From the NCBI GenBank assembly GCA_009801085.1, contig VNWV01000010.1, positions 372,001-436,000 on the forward strand: a stretch of DNA of 64,000 bases, in the 5' to 3' direction. A program made the translations under genes and the position numbers. The notes beneath the pieces are model-generated. The model was not told where the DNA came from and searched no databases. It was given only the letters and a program-made list of their open reading frames with translations. Positions 22,781-35,519 of the stretch are shown here, piece after piece; the stretch's first letter is position 1, and every line of letters starts with the position of its first letter. Source of the stretch: Lasiodiplodia sp. COLG20 (taxonomy: Eukaryota > Ascomycota > Dothideomycetes > Botryosphaeriales > Botryosphaeriaceae).

Positions 22781-25319
22781 ATGCACGGGTTCATCTCCTC
22801 CATCACCGGCTTAGCCGCCGGCGCTGCGCTTGTTGGACATGCTGCAGGCATCAACCTGAATGTTCACACAAGCGGTGGCAATGCCACGTCCCCGTTCATG
22901 TACGGCTTCATGTTTGAGGTAATCCTTGCTCAATCACTCTCCCTATACAAAGCACTGACGATTCGCTCAGGACATCAACCACTCTGGCGACGGTGGCATT
23001 ACTGGTCAGCTCCTCCGCAACAACGGCTTCCAGGGCGACGATCAAACCCTGACCGCCTATGGTGCTGTCGGAGACACGACCCTGTCGGTCGACTCGGGCA
23101 ATCCGCTAACCTCCGCCATTCCGCACTCACTTGCCGTTGCAGTGCCGGACGGCTCCACTGGCCAGGTCGGATTCAGCAACGAGGGCTACTGGGGAATCCT
23201 CGTCAACGCCGACGTGTACTTCAGCTCCTTCTTCATCAAGGGAGACTACTCCGGCCAAGTGACGATCAGTCTCGTGGGCAAGGACAGCGGCACCGAGTAC
23301 GCCAGCCACTCGATCGACGTCTCCAGCAACGGCAGCGCCTACACCTACTACCAGTGCAACTTCCCGGTCAAGCAGGCCCCTGACGGCAACAACCTCTGGA
23401 CTCTGACGTTCGATGGCGGCAAGACTGCCGGTGCTACCCTGCACTTCGACCTCGTCACGCTCTACCCCACCACTTTCCACAACAGACCCAATGGCTTGCA
23501 GCCAGCCATTGCTAATGTTCTGGACGATATGGGTGGTACTTTCTTGCGCTTCCCCGGTGGCAACAACTTGTAAGTGAAGTATCCGAGACTTGAGAAGTCT
23601 CTACTAACATGTTTATCAGGGAAGGTGTCAGCCCCGAGAATCGCTGGAAGTGGAACGAGACACTTGGACCGCTTCAGAACCGCCCGGGCCGTCAGGGTAC
23701 GCATCCCCCTTCTGATGTGCAATCACATGTGCTAATATCGATCAGGTACCTGGACTTACCCGAACACGGATGCGCTTGGTAAGTAACCCCCATGACTCTT
23801 CTCGGGCTTGGCTGACTCCCCCCTGACAGGTCTGGTCGAGTACTTCGAATGGTGCATCGACATGAAGCTCACTCCCGTCCTGGGCGTCTGGGCCGGCTTC
23901 GCCCTCGGCTCCGGCGGCAACACGCCCATCACCGGCAACGCGCTGACCCCGTACATCGACGACGTCCTGGACGAGCTCGAGTTCATCCTCGGCGACCAGT
24001 CGACGCAGTACGGCGCCCTCCGCGCCTCGCTCGGCTACCCGGAGCCCTTCCAGCTGCAGCACGTCGAGATCGGCAACGAAGACAACCTGGGCGGCGGCTG
24101 CGCGTCGTACCCGGAGCGCTTCAACGCCTTCCACCAGGCCATCACGGGCAAATACCCGACCCTCACCATCATCACGTCGACCGCCGACCCGAACTGCCTC
24201 CCCGCCACGCTCCCGGCCGGCACGTGGGCCGACTACCACAACTACGCCGACGCGCCGGACCTGGTCAGCAACTTCTCGCAGTTCGACCAGGCGGACCGCA
24301 GCGTGCCCATCTTCATCGGCGAGTTCTCGACGACGTACGCCACGCAGGCCGAGGAGGACTCGGCCGACCGCGACCACTATCCCTACATGGGCGGCAGCGT
24401 CGCCGAGGCCGTCTACATGCTCGGCTTCGAGCGCAACGCCGACGTCATCATGATGGGCGCCTACGCCCCCTTGCTCCAGCTGTACAACGCCTCGCAGTGG
24501 ACGCCCAACCTGATCCCCTTCACGCAGAACCCGGGCGGCGTGGTGCGCACGACGAGCTACTACGTCCAGCAGCTCTTCGCCAAGCACTGGGGCACCACCA
24601 CGCGCGCCGTCGACGCCGACGCCGGCTTCGGGCCCCTCTACTGGGCCGCGTCCGCGACCGAGGGCGGCCAGACGTTCCTGAAGATCGCCAACTACGGCAG
24701 CGCCGCCCAAAGCGTCACCGCCCGCGTCGACGGCGCCTCCAGCGCCACCCTCATCACCCTCTCCGGCGCCGAGGACGCCCAGAACACCATCGAGGACGGC
24801 GAGGCCGTCGTCCCCGTCACGACTACCCCCTCCTCCGACGGCAACGGCGGTTTCAACCTCGAGATCCCCGCTTGGTGCGTCGCGGTCCTCGTCGTCAACG
24901 GCGGCAGCGAAGCCGGTGGCGACACGACCAGCACCAGCACCGTCGTCGGCACCGAGACGGCTGCCAGCGGCGAGACCCAGGTCGTTACGCTGACCAGCAC
25001 CGCCACCGGCGCCGCCGGCACCGTCACGCTGACCAGCCTGGCCACCGAGGAGGCCGAGGTCGAGACGCTGACGCGCACCGCGACGCGCACGTCGACGATT
25101 ACGGCTGGCACTGGCAGCGGCGCGGCGCCGACGGTCGTGAGCCAGGAGTCGGTCGTCACGCTGGTCAGCACGTCGACCAGGACGGGCCCGCCGACGAACA
25201 GGCCGACGGTTAGCGGTACGCGTGGGTGGTGGTTCAAGGAGGGGGGTGGACCGCCTGGTCGCAGGGTTAGGAACGAGGGGAGTGGGTGGTTTGGGTGGTG
25301 GAAGAATAAGAAGGAGTGA
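22781..25319 (+). CDS. Secreted alpha-L-arabinofuranosidase, glycoside hydrolase family 51
   Basis: There are five exons: 22781..22918, 22971..23569, 23620..23696, 23746..23778 (33 nt) and 23830..25319; the product is 778 residues. A signal peptide (MHGFISSITGLAAGAALVGHAAG) precedes INLNVHTSGGNATSPFMYGFMFEDINHSGDGGI, the usual GH51 start. A beta-sandwich-like region leads to the barrel (FLRFPGGNNLEG). The acid/base Glu is in EIGNE (about residue 366) and the nucleophile in FIGEFS (about residue 447). It would release arabinose from arabinan and arabinoxylan outside the cell (family knowledge). After about residue 640 comes a Thr/Ser/Val-rich tail ending in Trp- and Gly-rich basic sequence (GTRGWWFKEGGG..GWFGWWKNKKE), which is extra to the family. 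Introns 3 and 4 flank a tiny exon that supplies TWTYPNTDALG. Confidence 0.93.
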
Positions 25320-25839
25320 GTGGAACTGATCGGTGTTATGTCAAGACTTGAGGCTTAGGACTTGAGGCATAAGGGCAAAAAAAGGAAATGTAAGGCAAGC
25401 AAGGCAAGAGGCAAACCGGGGCTGGGCTCGTTTGCCCCTGTTCAATGCAATATTTTCTTTTTTTTTTTTAATTTTTTTTCTCCTCATCCTCTTTCGATCT
25501 TTTGTGGACAGCTGTGGTTTGAGATGTGCGCGGCTCTCCTATCTGTGTGTCAGCGAGTCCACGGTTTATGGAGGAGGGCTTTAGGGAACAGGGTCTTTTT
25601 TTCTCGCAGAAGTGATGACTTTGTGCGAGGAAGAGGGGGAGGAAATGGGAATAAGAAAAGGAGGAAGAGGGGAGGGGAGGAAGAGTTGAAGGAGAGGATG
25701 AAGTAAGTGGAGCGATTGCACTCAGAACCACAACCGTTGCGCCAAATCACCACCAAGGACCTGGCCTTTACAACTTGATACCTAGCCACGATCGCTCCCA
25801 GCCAGTCCCTAAAAAAGCAAGCAAGCCATCGTTACAACG

Positions 25840-25861
25840 CTCTCTCTCTCTCTCTCTCTCG
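25840..25861. repeat. CT dinucleotide microsatellite
   Basis: About eleven CT units are read directly from the sequence. Confidence 0.9.
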
Positions 25862-26450
25862 CCTCGATTAAAACCACCTTCTAGCATGCCTCCGCCTGGA
25901 AGTCCCCGCAGCGTGCCTGCCTCCTTGGCTGATTGTTGGCCAACCGGCTGACAAGGCAGTAAATGACAGCACACAGATACCCTTAAAGAACAGGAAGAGA
26001 TGAAAAAAAGAAAAGGATTTATAGGAAACGCTAACGCCTACGTTGCTTAGATACGAACCAGCTCTCCCTTCCTTTAAAACGTCGTTCTGACCATTTGAAA
26101 ACGTCGGCCCATTTGGAATTTAACTCCCCCAAATCCAGATTTCAACTTCCTCTCAAAAATCCACTTTTGTCTATCTTTTCACGCCTAAATCACAGGGTTC
26201 CTGAGCCTTATCTAAGAGTAATATTAACTTGCTAACCCTAACCTTAACTACCAAGTTACCACTAGAAAATCGCTACTGACGAGATCACCACTAAAACCAC
26301 CAACTAAATAACGCATTAACTACCACCACCACTACCACTACCAACGCATATATCGCCACCAACGTATTCATCACCATCATCATTACCACCACCCATCTTA
26401 AGAACAAAACATTAGACATAGTAATGCAATCGCCGCTTTCATTTCATTAT

Positions 26451-26480
26451 CATCCATCCATCCATCCATCCATCCATCCG
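26451..26480. repeat. CATC tetranucleotide microsatellite
   Basis: About seven CATC units end at CCGTCCG. They are read directly. Confidence 0.9.
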
Positions 26481-27622
26481 TCCGCAGCCCAGAGTGTGTG
26501 TGGGAGGAGTGGGAGGGAGGGGAAGGGAAGCCCATATACACAAATTATTTTCCCCGTCCAGTCCTCAGAAAGAAAGAACCCACCATCCTCTCTGCCTTCA
26601 GCGTTGAGGGAAAAGAAAAGCAACGCGAACCTCCCCAATGTGTGATAACCTCTTTTTCCTTTCCTTTTCCTTTTCCCAACCACGACAACAACAACAGCAA
26701 TGGTTCCAATTATTATACGAAGCGAATACGCGACGACGTGACGAAGGAAGAGGGGGAGGCAGGCAGGATAAAAGAAAGAGCGGCACGAGACGAACGAGAC
26801 GAAACGACAGACATCAAACGCACACAAGAAGAAAAGCGCAACGACAACAACCAACGCAGCAGAACACCTGAAAAAGAAGGAGAAGAAGGGAGAAAGAGGT
26901 CCATCCGTTCGTTTGAGTTGTCAAAATGATGATACTCTTCTACTTCTGTCTTTCTTCCTGCTCTCTGCTTCGCGCGTGTGCGCGTGTGCGCGTGTGCGCG
27001 CGTGCTGCTCTCTTCATCGCTCATGCTGCTGCTGCTCCTGCTGCTGCCTTTCCTTCCAACGATCCTATTTAACCAAGTTCCCTTTATCCAGTAGTTTGTC
27101 CCAAAACAAAAGCCCCCCAACCATCCCCCCAAGAGAAAAACAAAAAAGAAGCCAACAAAACCACACCCAAAAAAGGTAAAGTCTGCTTTCGACTGGGATG
27201 ATGGTGCATCTTTCATCCACTCAAAAGTAACAGAAGCAAAAAGAAGAGGGAAAGAAGAAGAAGAGAGAAAAAAGTCAGAGCACCTCCCTTTCTTTCCAGA
27301 CTTTAACAGTCCGCATTTCTTCTCCAACCCAACATCGAAGAAAAAGAACAGTAAGAGAAGAAAAAAAAAACCATAACCAGAGGGAAAACAAATATTAAGA
27401 CCCCCCTGTATGAACCGATGCTGATAGGATGTGTTGTCATCGTAGACGAAGAAAATAACCAAATAGAAAAAAAAAAAAAAAGGAAACTCGTAGCACTTCT
27501 ATTCCCACATGAGTTTGATTGAATTCCAAAAGCACGCTCGAAAGTTCGCGGAAAAAGAAGAACAAGAAGAGGCGGATGAGGACGAGGAGGAAGAAGAGGA
27601 GGAAAATGAACATAGAGTTGAA

Positions 27623-30600
27623 TTAAGGCCTCTTCTTGAGGAAACCACCAATCGGTGCCTCTCTCGGCGGCCGGCTGCTACTACTATCGAATCGGTGCCC
27701 GAAATTACGAGACACGGTGATGAGAGAGGTCGAGGATAGGTGGATCGCCACCAACCATGCGCAGAGAATGTTGGCGATGTGGTGGAGGAGGTAGGCGTAG
27801 GTGACACCATAGATGGCGGCGTAGCCAGCCAGGCTGAAGAGGAGGATGTTGGTGAAGTAGCGGAACCTGTTTGTCGACGTCAGCGCTGTGGACCAATCAC
27901 AAGACCAGCAATGAACATACCTGTTGGTCACCCTGGGCACCATCCGGCCGGTACTCAGGGTCTCGACCAGAAGGATGAAAGGCATGATGGAGAGGATGTT
28001 GTGATGGGAGGAGAATGGTGTCAACCAATGAACGGCCAGGTTGCGAACCCAGACGACTAGGACGGGGATGTTGATTGGCAGGATCCAGATCATTAGCACT
28101 AAGATAGTTTGGCAGTAATTAAAGAAGTTGTAGTTGGCTTCCGAGTGCTATAGTAGGTCAGTGCTTCCGTTCACGTGAACCATTAGGAAAAGAGAACATA
28201 CCGTCTCCCTTGCAATCCTAAGAGATCTCGTCGTCGTTGCAATGTGAACAACGCAAAGAACCATGTACGCAAAGTGGTACGGGATAGCAGTCGAAACCAT
28301 CAAAAGGAGGACGCCGGTGGTGATTACACGCTGCTTCGTCGAACTAACCGCAAACGCCGTCGGAGACCGTCTAATAGCGATCAGCCCTGAAGTCTCTCTG
28401 CACGGATCATCCGAATCGTACCTTCCCTCATCGCACCGTAGTGCGGGTCTCACCCAGGTGTAAACCAGCCCAAAGACATGAAGGATGATGAGAGTAACGT
28501 AGTTGATCGCAACGCAGACGCCGGTGCACATCAGGCCGAACAGCGGAACAAGAAACCAGAAAAAGGTGTCCTGCGAGCCGAGCAAAAGATCGTTCTTGGT
28601 GAAGTCTGATGGGGTTTCAGTAGCATTGCCATTGCGGGACGGGAACCAATGCGAACCATGGGATGATGACGAAGATTGACTAGCGCTTGCAAGAGACAAG
28701 CCGCAGAATGTAAGAGCAAGGAAGAGCACGGGGATAGACGAGCGAAGACATTGGTTCATGCTTTCAGCAAAACTCATGAAAATGCCTGGAAGAACAGTCA
28801 GTAGAGCTTCTTTGTTTTTAGTTGGCCAGTCATACCTGTCTCATCATAGACCTTGAATTGCTTCCTCAGGACCAAAGCTACTGCCACCAGAGGCAGAGTC
28901 GCAAAAACGGTCCGGTACCGCATCCAGAGTTTACCTAGACTGCCGAAAAAGTCGACATTCAAATCAACCTTCACTGATGCCTCGCAAGTAGGGTCAGTCC
29001 AAAGCTGAAGAGAAAGGCCATTGAGCTCGCTCATGGACTTGTTACGCTTGAAAGACGGTGGCATGTACGGCGCGACTCCGTGGAGGTTGATGTCAGCTTC
29101 TCTGGCATTGACGTAGAACTTCGATTCATAGACCTCCTGGATGTACTGCCGCAATAGCGGAGCGAAAAGCTCTCCGCCATGGCCACAACCCTTGGCATTA
29201 GGGTTGATGTTCAGCTTGTAAGCCAAGAGGCTTGAGTGGAGGGCCGGAACTTTTATGTCCATGACCATTGGCCGTTTCGCGGGCAGTTTCACATGGAGCC
29301 CGTTGGTCAAGAGCTTGCGGAGTCCCATTTTAGTCTTAATGAGAGCTTCAGATCGCGCACTGAACTCTGCCAAAACCCAGCCATTGGTGTGCTCGACTGC
29401 TTTGTCCACAACCGCCACGAATTGGTGATCTGCAAGATCTTCTAAATCGTACTGAAGATATGAGAACGGCTGCACCTTGTCAAAGGGGAATTGAGATGCC
29501 TTGGTCGATGCTGGGAGCTGGATCACATCGCTCGCTGCGTTCTTGCACGCAAGGCGCGTAGATCCAGAACTGTCTCCAGAAAGATCCATATCCATCGAAA
29601 AAATCGCAGCCGACTGCCCTGCCTGCAGAGGGAAAACGCTGCAGAAAAGAACCTCCAGCTTGCCATTTTCTCCGGTTGCATCAATTTTCTGGTCCGTCAT
29701 AAGGGTGAATTTCCTTCCCTCTGGAGCACCCTGGGGAGGGACGGGGAGAAGATAGGCCTTTGGCTTCCGCTGCTGTCCGAATGATCGCAGAACCAGGCGT
29801 TCGCCCTGGGAAATGATGGAATTCGAGTTGTCCTCCAACGTCAAAAGAGTTCTGGGGTCCTTGTGCGGGAGAGTTTTTTCGGCAATGTCCTCGAGCCCGG
29901 TCAAGAAAAACTTCTTAAAGCTCCGCATTCTTTCTGCTCGGGGGACTGTCTGCGTAGGACGTGAAACGTCCACAACATCATACAAAGCACGTATGACGCT
30001 CTTCCGGAATTGGTCGCACCACGTAATCGCCAAGTGATCCATTCCTGTCCATACATGCGGAATCGACGCCGTAAAGACTGTGAATCCGTGGGTCTCCGGG
30101 ACCAGCGAGGCGATACTTGCGTAGTCCGAAGGCACCACAGTATCCAAACCTCCCCCAGCAATCGAAATGAGTGTAACGTGCCATAGCGGGTTGTCATTGG
30201 CCCAACGCTGCGAGTATGCCTGGCGCCAGTAATCGTTGATGTTCTTGTAGGTGCTGACAATGTCCGAATCGAACGAAACCGGGGGCCTGGCGTGCGGAGC
30301 GGATAGTGTGAGAATGGTGTTGACCGAGTTCGCCTGGTAATTCGGCATGGTAAGCATCGTCCGTGCCACGATACCGCCCATTGAGTGCCCAACAATGATA
30401 ACCGAGCTCGGATCCGGAAAGTCGGAGCTCCGCATCGACCGCGACGGGTTATGGTACAAGGAGAGAATGTACGCCACGGCATCGTTCAAGTACTCGGCCT
30501 GGTCCAGAAGCGTCTGTCCGTGGAATGCTGTGATATCTTCGTTGAAATCGACCGAGAAGAAGTCCAATGCTCGTTTTCCGTCGGCGAGGGCGTCGGGGTC

Positions 30601-31332
30601 ATTCTGGATGTGGTCGTGGTAGTAGTAGGCAGCCTCTGCGGCTAGGGACCGGACCTGCTTGTAGCTGCCCGCATTGCCGGGGATGAAGAGTACGGGCACT
30701 CCCTTGACCTACAATTCGTCAGCTCCAACCTGGCATTGCACCGCAAACACGCCTACCCTGGTATCCTCATCGATTCCTCCTTCCCTGTACATGTACAACG
30801 AGTATTTGCTGGCGAAGCGAGTGTGCTCGGTGTCGAAATCCTCGTACTTGACAAAGGCGGCCCACATGCGAGACATATCACAGCCCTTGGGGTCCAATTG
30901 GCGGGTGAAAAACGACTGGACGATGCCGAAGAGCACGACGAAGGCGGCGACGGTGACGGCGAAGGTCAGCGTGGAAATGGACCACGGGTTCCGCCATCGC
31001 GAGCGGCGGCGGGCGTAGCCCTCGGCCATGTCGTCGGGTATTATGTCCTTGTCCAGCATCTTGCGCTGGAGATCCTTCTCGGGGACGGGGTGGGCTTCGG
31101 ACCAGACGCGCGACTTTGTCAGAGAAGCGCGGGCTACAGTCTCATTATTCCGGCGGCGCTCCTTGGCCACGCCGTCGGTCGAGGTGCGAGGTGTGTAGGT
31201 GGTCAGGTCGTCGAGGCGCTTATCGCCATGCTCGGGCGAGCGCGACGCAGGAGCTGGCGGAGCTGGGGCGTCCGGAATGGCGCTGCTGTCGTCGTCCTCG
31301 TCGGTCGCAGAGCCAGACGACCGTCTCCTCAT
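27623..31332 (-). CDS. BST1: GPI inositol-deacylase Bst1 (PGAP1 family)
   Basis: There are five exons: 31332..30757, 30708..28836, 28785..28202, 28147..27921 and 27866..27623; the product is 1167 residues. It removes the acyl chain from the inositol of GPI anchors in the ER, which permits export and quality control of GPI proteins (family knowledge). The N-terminus is cytosolic and acidic, followed by one membrane span (ISTLTFAVTVAAFVVLFGIV). The PGAP1-like domain begins VPVLFIPGNAGSYKQVRSLA; the lipase serine lies in VGHSMGG at about residue 301. The C-terminal third has several membrane spans (FFWFLVPLFGLMCTGVCVAI, GVLLLMVSTAIPYHFAYMVL, TILVLMIWILPINIPVLVVW and others). The last intron (54 nt) is in frame and stop-free, so its splicing is inferred from GTATGT..ACAG signals. 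Confidence 0.94.
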
Positions 31333-32374
31333 TTAAGCAGGTCGTGGTGTCGCAGCGATCGCCCGGGGAGCCAAGAGGGACGGGCGCTCAGCGTGAAGAC
31401 GGGGACCGGAATCGGCGGTGCGGGTTTTTGGGGGACGACTCGCAGGACTCTGGGGAAAACGAGTGGCAGCTCTCTGGCTCGGCCAGTCTCCGGGGCACAA
31501 GACGGTCGGAGGGTCGCTCGTGGGACTGGGTCGCGGCCGGAGGTGGAGGAGGTCTGTTCGTGCCTTCTGAGCAGCGAGCGCGTAGGGACGGCCCAGCTGC
31601 GGTGCTTGCAGTGCGGAGCCCGTGCGAAGGGAAATGCGCGCGACAAGCTCCAATCGCAGCACGGCTGGACGTCCTGACGACTCTGCCTGCTCAGGTCGAC
31701 GACTGGCGCGGCTTTAGTCCGGGTCGCGCGGCTCCCTCAAGGCGCGCATGCCCTGTTTCAGCGCGCTGCCGCTCCTTTTCCGCCCGCAAACAGCCTGCTG
31801 CCCGGCCGCCTCCGCTGCGAGAGAGGCCAGCCAAATTAGACCGGCCACAATCTCCGGCCATCTCGAAGCCCCCTACCACCGCTCGCTCGCGCACCCCAGC
31901 AAGCAGAGGCCACCCGCAGAGTGATATTTTTGCGCCGGCCCACCGCGCACCGCCCCTAGGCCGTGGGCCGTAGGGGATGGATGAACAAGCTCGCCATCGC
32001 GCATCATGCCCGCAGCGCGCCAACCGTGGGTGTCGCTCCCCCGCGACGCCTGCTGCGCGTGTGACAATGCATCTGCCCATCGCGATCGGTGCGCCTGCGT
32101 GTCACCCACCTGCCGCAGGAGGGAGCACACGGCCGCAGCACCCCGCGCCGTTGAGCCTTGATACGGCTGTCTCGCAAAACTGGAGTTGCACGGCGACGGT
32201 GATGCAGGACAAGAAAATACGCGTGGCCCCCCAAGCCGCCAGCGCTGCACGAATCCTGGTCGCTTCCGATCATCATTATTTTTATCCCGGTCGCCATCCC
32301 GGTCGATCTCGTCGAAATTATTGAGCTGGGATGCTACCTCCTGTCCTCCAGCCTCGCTGCTTTCCCTTGCTCGC
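31333..32374. other. Intergenic, 1.0 kb
   Basis: The stretch lies upstream of Bst1 and downstream of the Irc3-type gene, both on the minus strand. It is GC-rich. Long overlapping frames on both strands have no recognisable content. It should hold the Bst1 promoter. Confidence 0.45.
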
Positions 32375-34450
32375 TCACATATCCTGCGCCAGAGGCCCGA
32401 CCTTGACCGTGGGGTTCAGCTTCTCCAGCTGCCGCCGCTCCCGCTCCTTCTCGCGCTCCCTCTTCGCAGTCTGCACCCGGATCTTCTCGAACCGTGCTTT
32501 GGCACCGTGTTTGATGCGCGTGATCATGTCCTGCGCCCGGCCCTTGGTCGTGTTCTCTTGCGTCAACTGGTGGTCCTTGTCCCGCCGCTTGTTGAGGAAC
32601 TCGAGCTGCGCCTCTGATGCCGGCTTCTTGCGCCAGCCTGCCCACTTGTCGATGAACACCAAGGGGAAGGTTTCCCCTGCGAACGTGTCGGCACTGTGAA
32701 TCGCGTGCTCTAGCGTATCCGCCTCGGCGATGACCTGCGGCTTGTAGAATGGAACCGAGCCATTCCTTCGTTGCCACAAAGGCATGGGTTTGGTATGCTT
32801 GACGATGAAAAGTCCCTCATCATTCCGCTCCACTAGAAGATAGCCGCTTTGGTTGCATGTGAGCATGAAGCGCTCTTCCCCAACGCAAACCCACGCGTAA
32901 TTGCTAATCTTCCGTACGATTCGATCTTCAGAAGTGTCGTCAAGCAAGTCGTGGATAGAGCTGTACTCTGTGAATGTGACGGTACTTCTTATCTCGGTCG
33001 GGCCAGATGGTGTGCCCGGCCGGATCTGGGAAAGCTCTTGCTCGCGAAGCTTTTCTACCTCCTTGCGCTCCTTAATCTTCTTGGCATCATCCGCAGAAGC
33101 TTGGTCCAGCACGACGTCGGGATCCAGCCCCAGTAGAGTAGGCGTGGTGATGATTCCCGTTTCAAGCGTCGCAACCATGTCTATGATATGGCAGTTCTCC
33201 TTTCCGGAATGCAGACGCATCCCTCTGCCAATCATCTGGACGAGCAAGTTCCGCGATCTCGTCGGCCTGGCCAAGATGACGCAGTCGATATTCGGAATAT
33301 CAGTGCCCTCGGTGAAGACTCCGCAATTCAAGAGCACCGGATACTCCCGCCGCTTGAATGCATCAATGCGTTCGGCTCGGATTTTATTGGGAGTGTCGCC
33401 GGTGACGAATCTTGCGTCAAAGCCGTGCCTGCGGAAAGTTGCCGTCAAATCTGACAAATGTGCCAAGTCAACGCAGAATACCAGCGTAGAATGCCTATCG
33501 CTGGCTTTCGCTAGCCATGAACGGACCGTGATCTCGTTCGTCTCGTTCGTGTTGATCGCTTCGGACAGCGAAGCGGTGTGGAAGTCACCATTGGCTCCGA
33601 GCTTGACTTTGGAAATGTCGGCCTTTGAGGCAACCGTAGTGAAGATTACGTCCGACAGCCACTTGTCTTCAATCATCTGGACATAATCCTTGTGGTAGAC
33701 AACGTGGTCGATAACGGCACCCAGCTTCTTTCCATCGAATCTTGAAAAGGTCGCTGAAACTCCGACCAGAGCAGTGCTAGATTCTGTCTTGTGTCTCAGC
33801 CCGAACCATTCTAGGGCTTCCAAATACTGCCTAGCCACGATATGGTGGGCTTCATCGACCAGAACGAGCTTGAATCTTTTCGGGTCGAACTTTTCAATTC
33901 GATCGCTAGACATGATGCTCTGGACCGAGGCTACAGTGATGTCGGCTGCGCCTGAAGCATGGACATTGCCCATCTCAATGTCAACCGTCTTCTCCGGGTA
34001 GGCATTTGTGCAGTGGCGAGCAGCTTGTTCGACAAGCTCTCGGCGGTGGGCTAGAATGAGTGTCTGCGTCACATCATCGTTCGGAGGCGGGACCCGGTCA
34101 ATCAGCTGGGTAAAAATGACCTGCGCATCGTCAGCGACGCTCTATTGGAGCCCGGGGCCAGCGCTTACCGTCTTCCCACTTCCGGTTGCCAACGAGACGC
34201 CGAGTCGCTTGTGACCTTTCTCTAGGTAAGCGAGGACGCTCTGAATGCATTCCTCCTGGTAATCGCGCAACTGTATGCCGGACCTCGTTATCGGCGGCGG
34301 CGGCGGCGGCGCAGGCGAGTCTGAGACCGGAGGTTCGTCGGCGGGCACAGCGCGGGCTGCAGTCGTGGCATGACGGATGCCAATGAGCCTGTTCCAGGAC
34401 CGGGGCCCGTAGACGATACCTCTCAACGCATGGCGCGAAGTGCGGAGCAT
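32375..34450 (-). CDS. IRC3: Mitochondrial superfamily 2 helicase, Irc3 type
   Basis: The exons are 34450..34169 and 34120..32375, joined by a 48-nt GTAAGC..CGCAG intron in phase 0; the product is 675 residues. The N-terminus [20 protein letters not shown] is Arg-rich and lacks acids, as in mitochondrial presequences. Motifs in order: Q-like [18 protein letters not shown], Walker A TGSGKT (residues about 89-94), Ia [14 protein letters not shown] (about 183), [12 protein letters not shown] and QMIGRGMR. The C-terminal part after about residue 430 is specific, with a Trp-containing [20 protein letters not shown] segment and a very basic tail. Yeast Irc3 is a branch-migrating helicase that keeps mitochondrial DNA intact (family knowledge). 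The start at 34450 is preferred over upstream non-ATG codons. Confidence 0.9.
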
Positions 34451-35519
34451 GGGATGTGGTTTCGAGGGAGTGCTGAGAGAGATGGAAGTTCCGCGTCGCG
34501 TCGCGCTGACGTTGGTCTGCGGGAAGACGCGCCACTCCCGGCGCCCGCCGATCAACTTTCTCCCAGGGCCGCAATCCTCCAGCCCCTCAAACTACAATCT
34601 CAACTACACGTCCACAGTTGAAACACTTCACTGCTTGGCCTGATCAGCGCGCATACAATGTGTAATGTGGCACTGGCCGCCGCGCATGACACCGGAGATT
34701 GCACTGCGAGCCGACACTCAACAATACCTCAACAAGCACGCCACCTCTACCAAGCTTGCAGACAAAACGCGGAGAAAATAGCAGCCTGATAAGAACGAAA
34801 GATGAGTCTGCAGAGGGTGGCGGGCAGCTTGGACCACTGAGGTCTGCAGACGCCCAATAAACCGCTCTGACCTCTCATACCGATAATCACAGCTAGTCAA
34901 TCATCAACACCGAGAGGTTTGCAGGACATCGAAACTTCTAAATGGAGCCTATCTGGGCTTGTCTAAGAAGGTTCCCCTCGCCTCTACTTCCCGCTTGTAG
35001 CGCTCATGGGAATCTTCTTCGTAGGACTGTTTCCGAACCCCTCTGCCGATTTGTCAGCTTTTCGGTACATCACCATGAGTGCTGGAGCTGCCACCCGTCT
35101 CCGAAGGTAACCCTGGACCCAATAATGAGGGGCGTTCGTATCCGGATGCGCGAAAAAAGGATGCTATACTCAACGTGAATAGGCATCAGGTCTTGTGCTC
35201 CTTCATGAAGCATTCACGCATTCACTGGAATTCGAATCGCAAACCATGCCACTCACTCATCAAGAAGCTCAAGGCATGATGCTTAGCAGGAAGCTTGAGC
35301 GTGCCAAGATTGACGATGCGGAGAAGGCGAGGGGGATCGACCCGAATGCGGTGTCATGTCGTCATGTTGCAGGCCGCTTAGTGCATTACACAGCGAATCG
35401 GTAAGGTCGTAATGGTGGACGCATACAAGAGCAATTGGTGTCGCTCTACGGCGGCAGCACAGTTGTATCCCAAGCAATTCATTCCTCCTCGTCCGTTTTC
35501 CGTCTGCCCAAACGAGACC
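34451..35519. other. Intergenic, divergent promoters, 1.07 kb
   Basis: The region lies between the start of the Irc3-type gene (-) and the MRJP-like gene (+). Only short frames occur. It should hold both promoters; I see no clear regulatory motif. Confidence 0.45.

Larger units (their letters stand above)
25320..27622. other. Intergenic, 2.3 kb with simple repeats
   Basis: The region lies between the GH51 stop and the Bst1 stop on the opposite strand. It holds T-runs (25455-25490), a CT run, TCCA repeats, ACC/CAC-rich DNA (26280-26400), a GT/GC run (about 26970-27003) and purine-rich blocks (27240-27620). Open frames here are by-products of these repeats. No gene is supported. Confidence 0.5.

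Noticed and set aside
23742..24710. 322-codon minus-strand frame opposite GH51
   Set aside because: Val/Gly/Arg-rich antisense shadow without domain features.
23849..25213. 454-codon plus-strand frame inside the GH51 gene
   Set aside because: Arg/His-rich +2 shadow of the GC-rich last exon; the GH51 frame has the catalytic motifs.
26713..27462. Minus-strand frame of 249 codons rich in Phe/Ser
   Set aside because: Created by purine-rich low-complexity DNA on the plus strand; composition is not protein-like.
32186..32617. Plus-strand frames upstream of and opposite the Irc3-type gene end
   Set aside because: Leu/Arg/Ser-rich shadow of the gene's basic C-terminus and GC-rich spacer.
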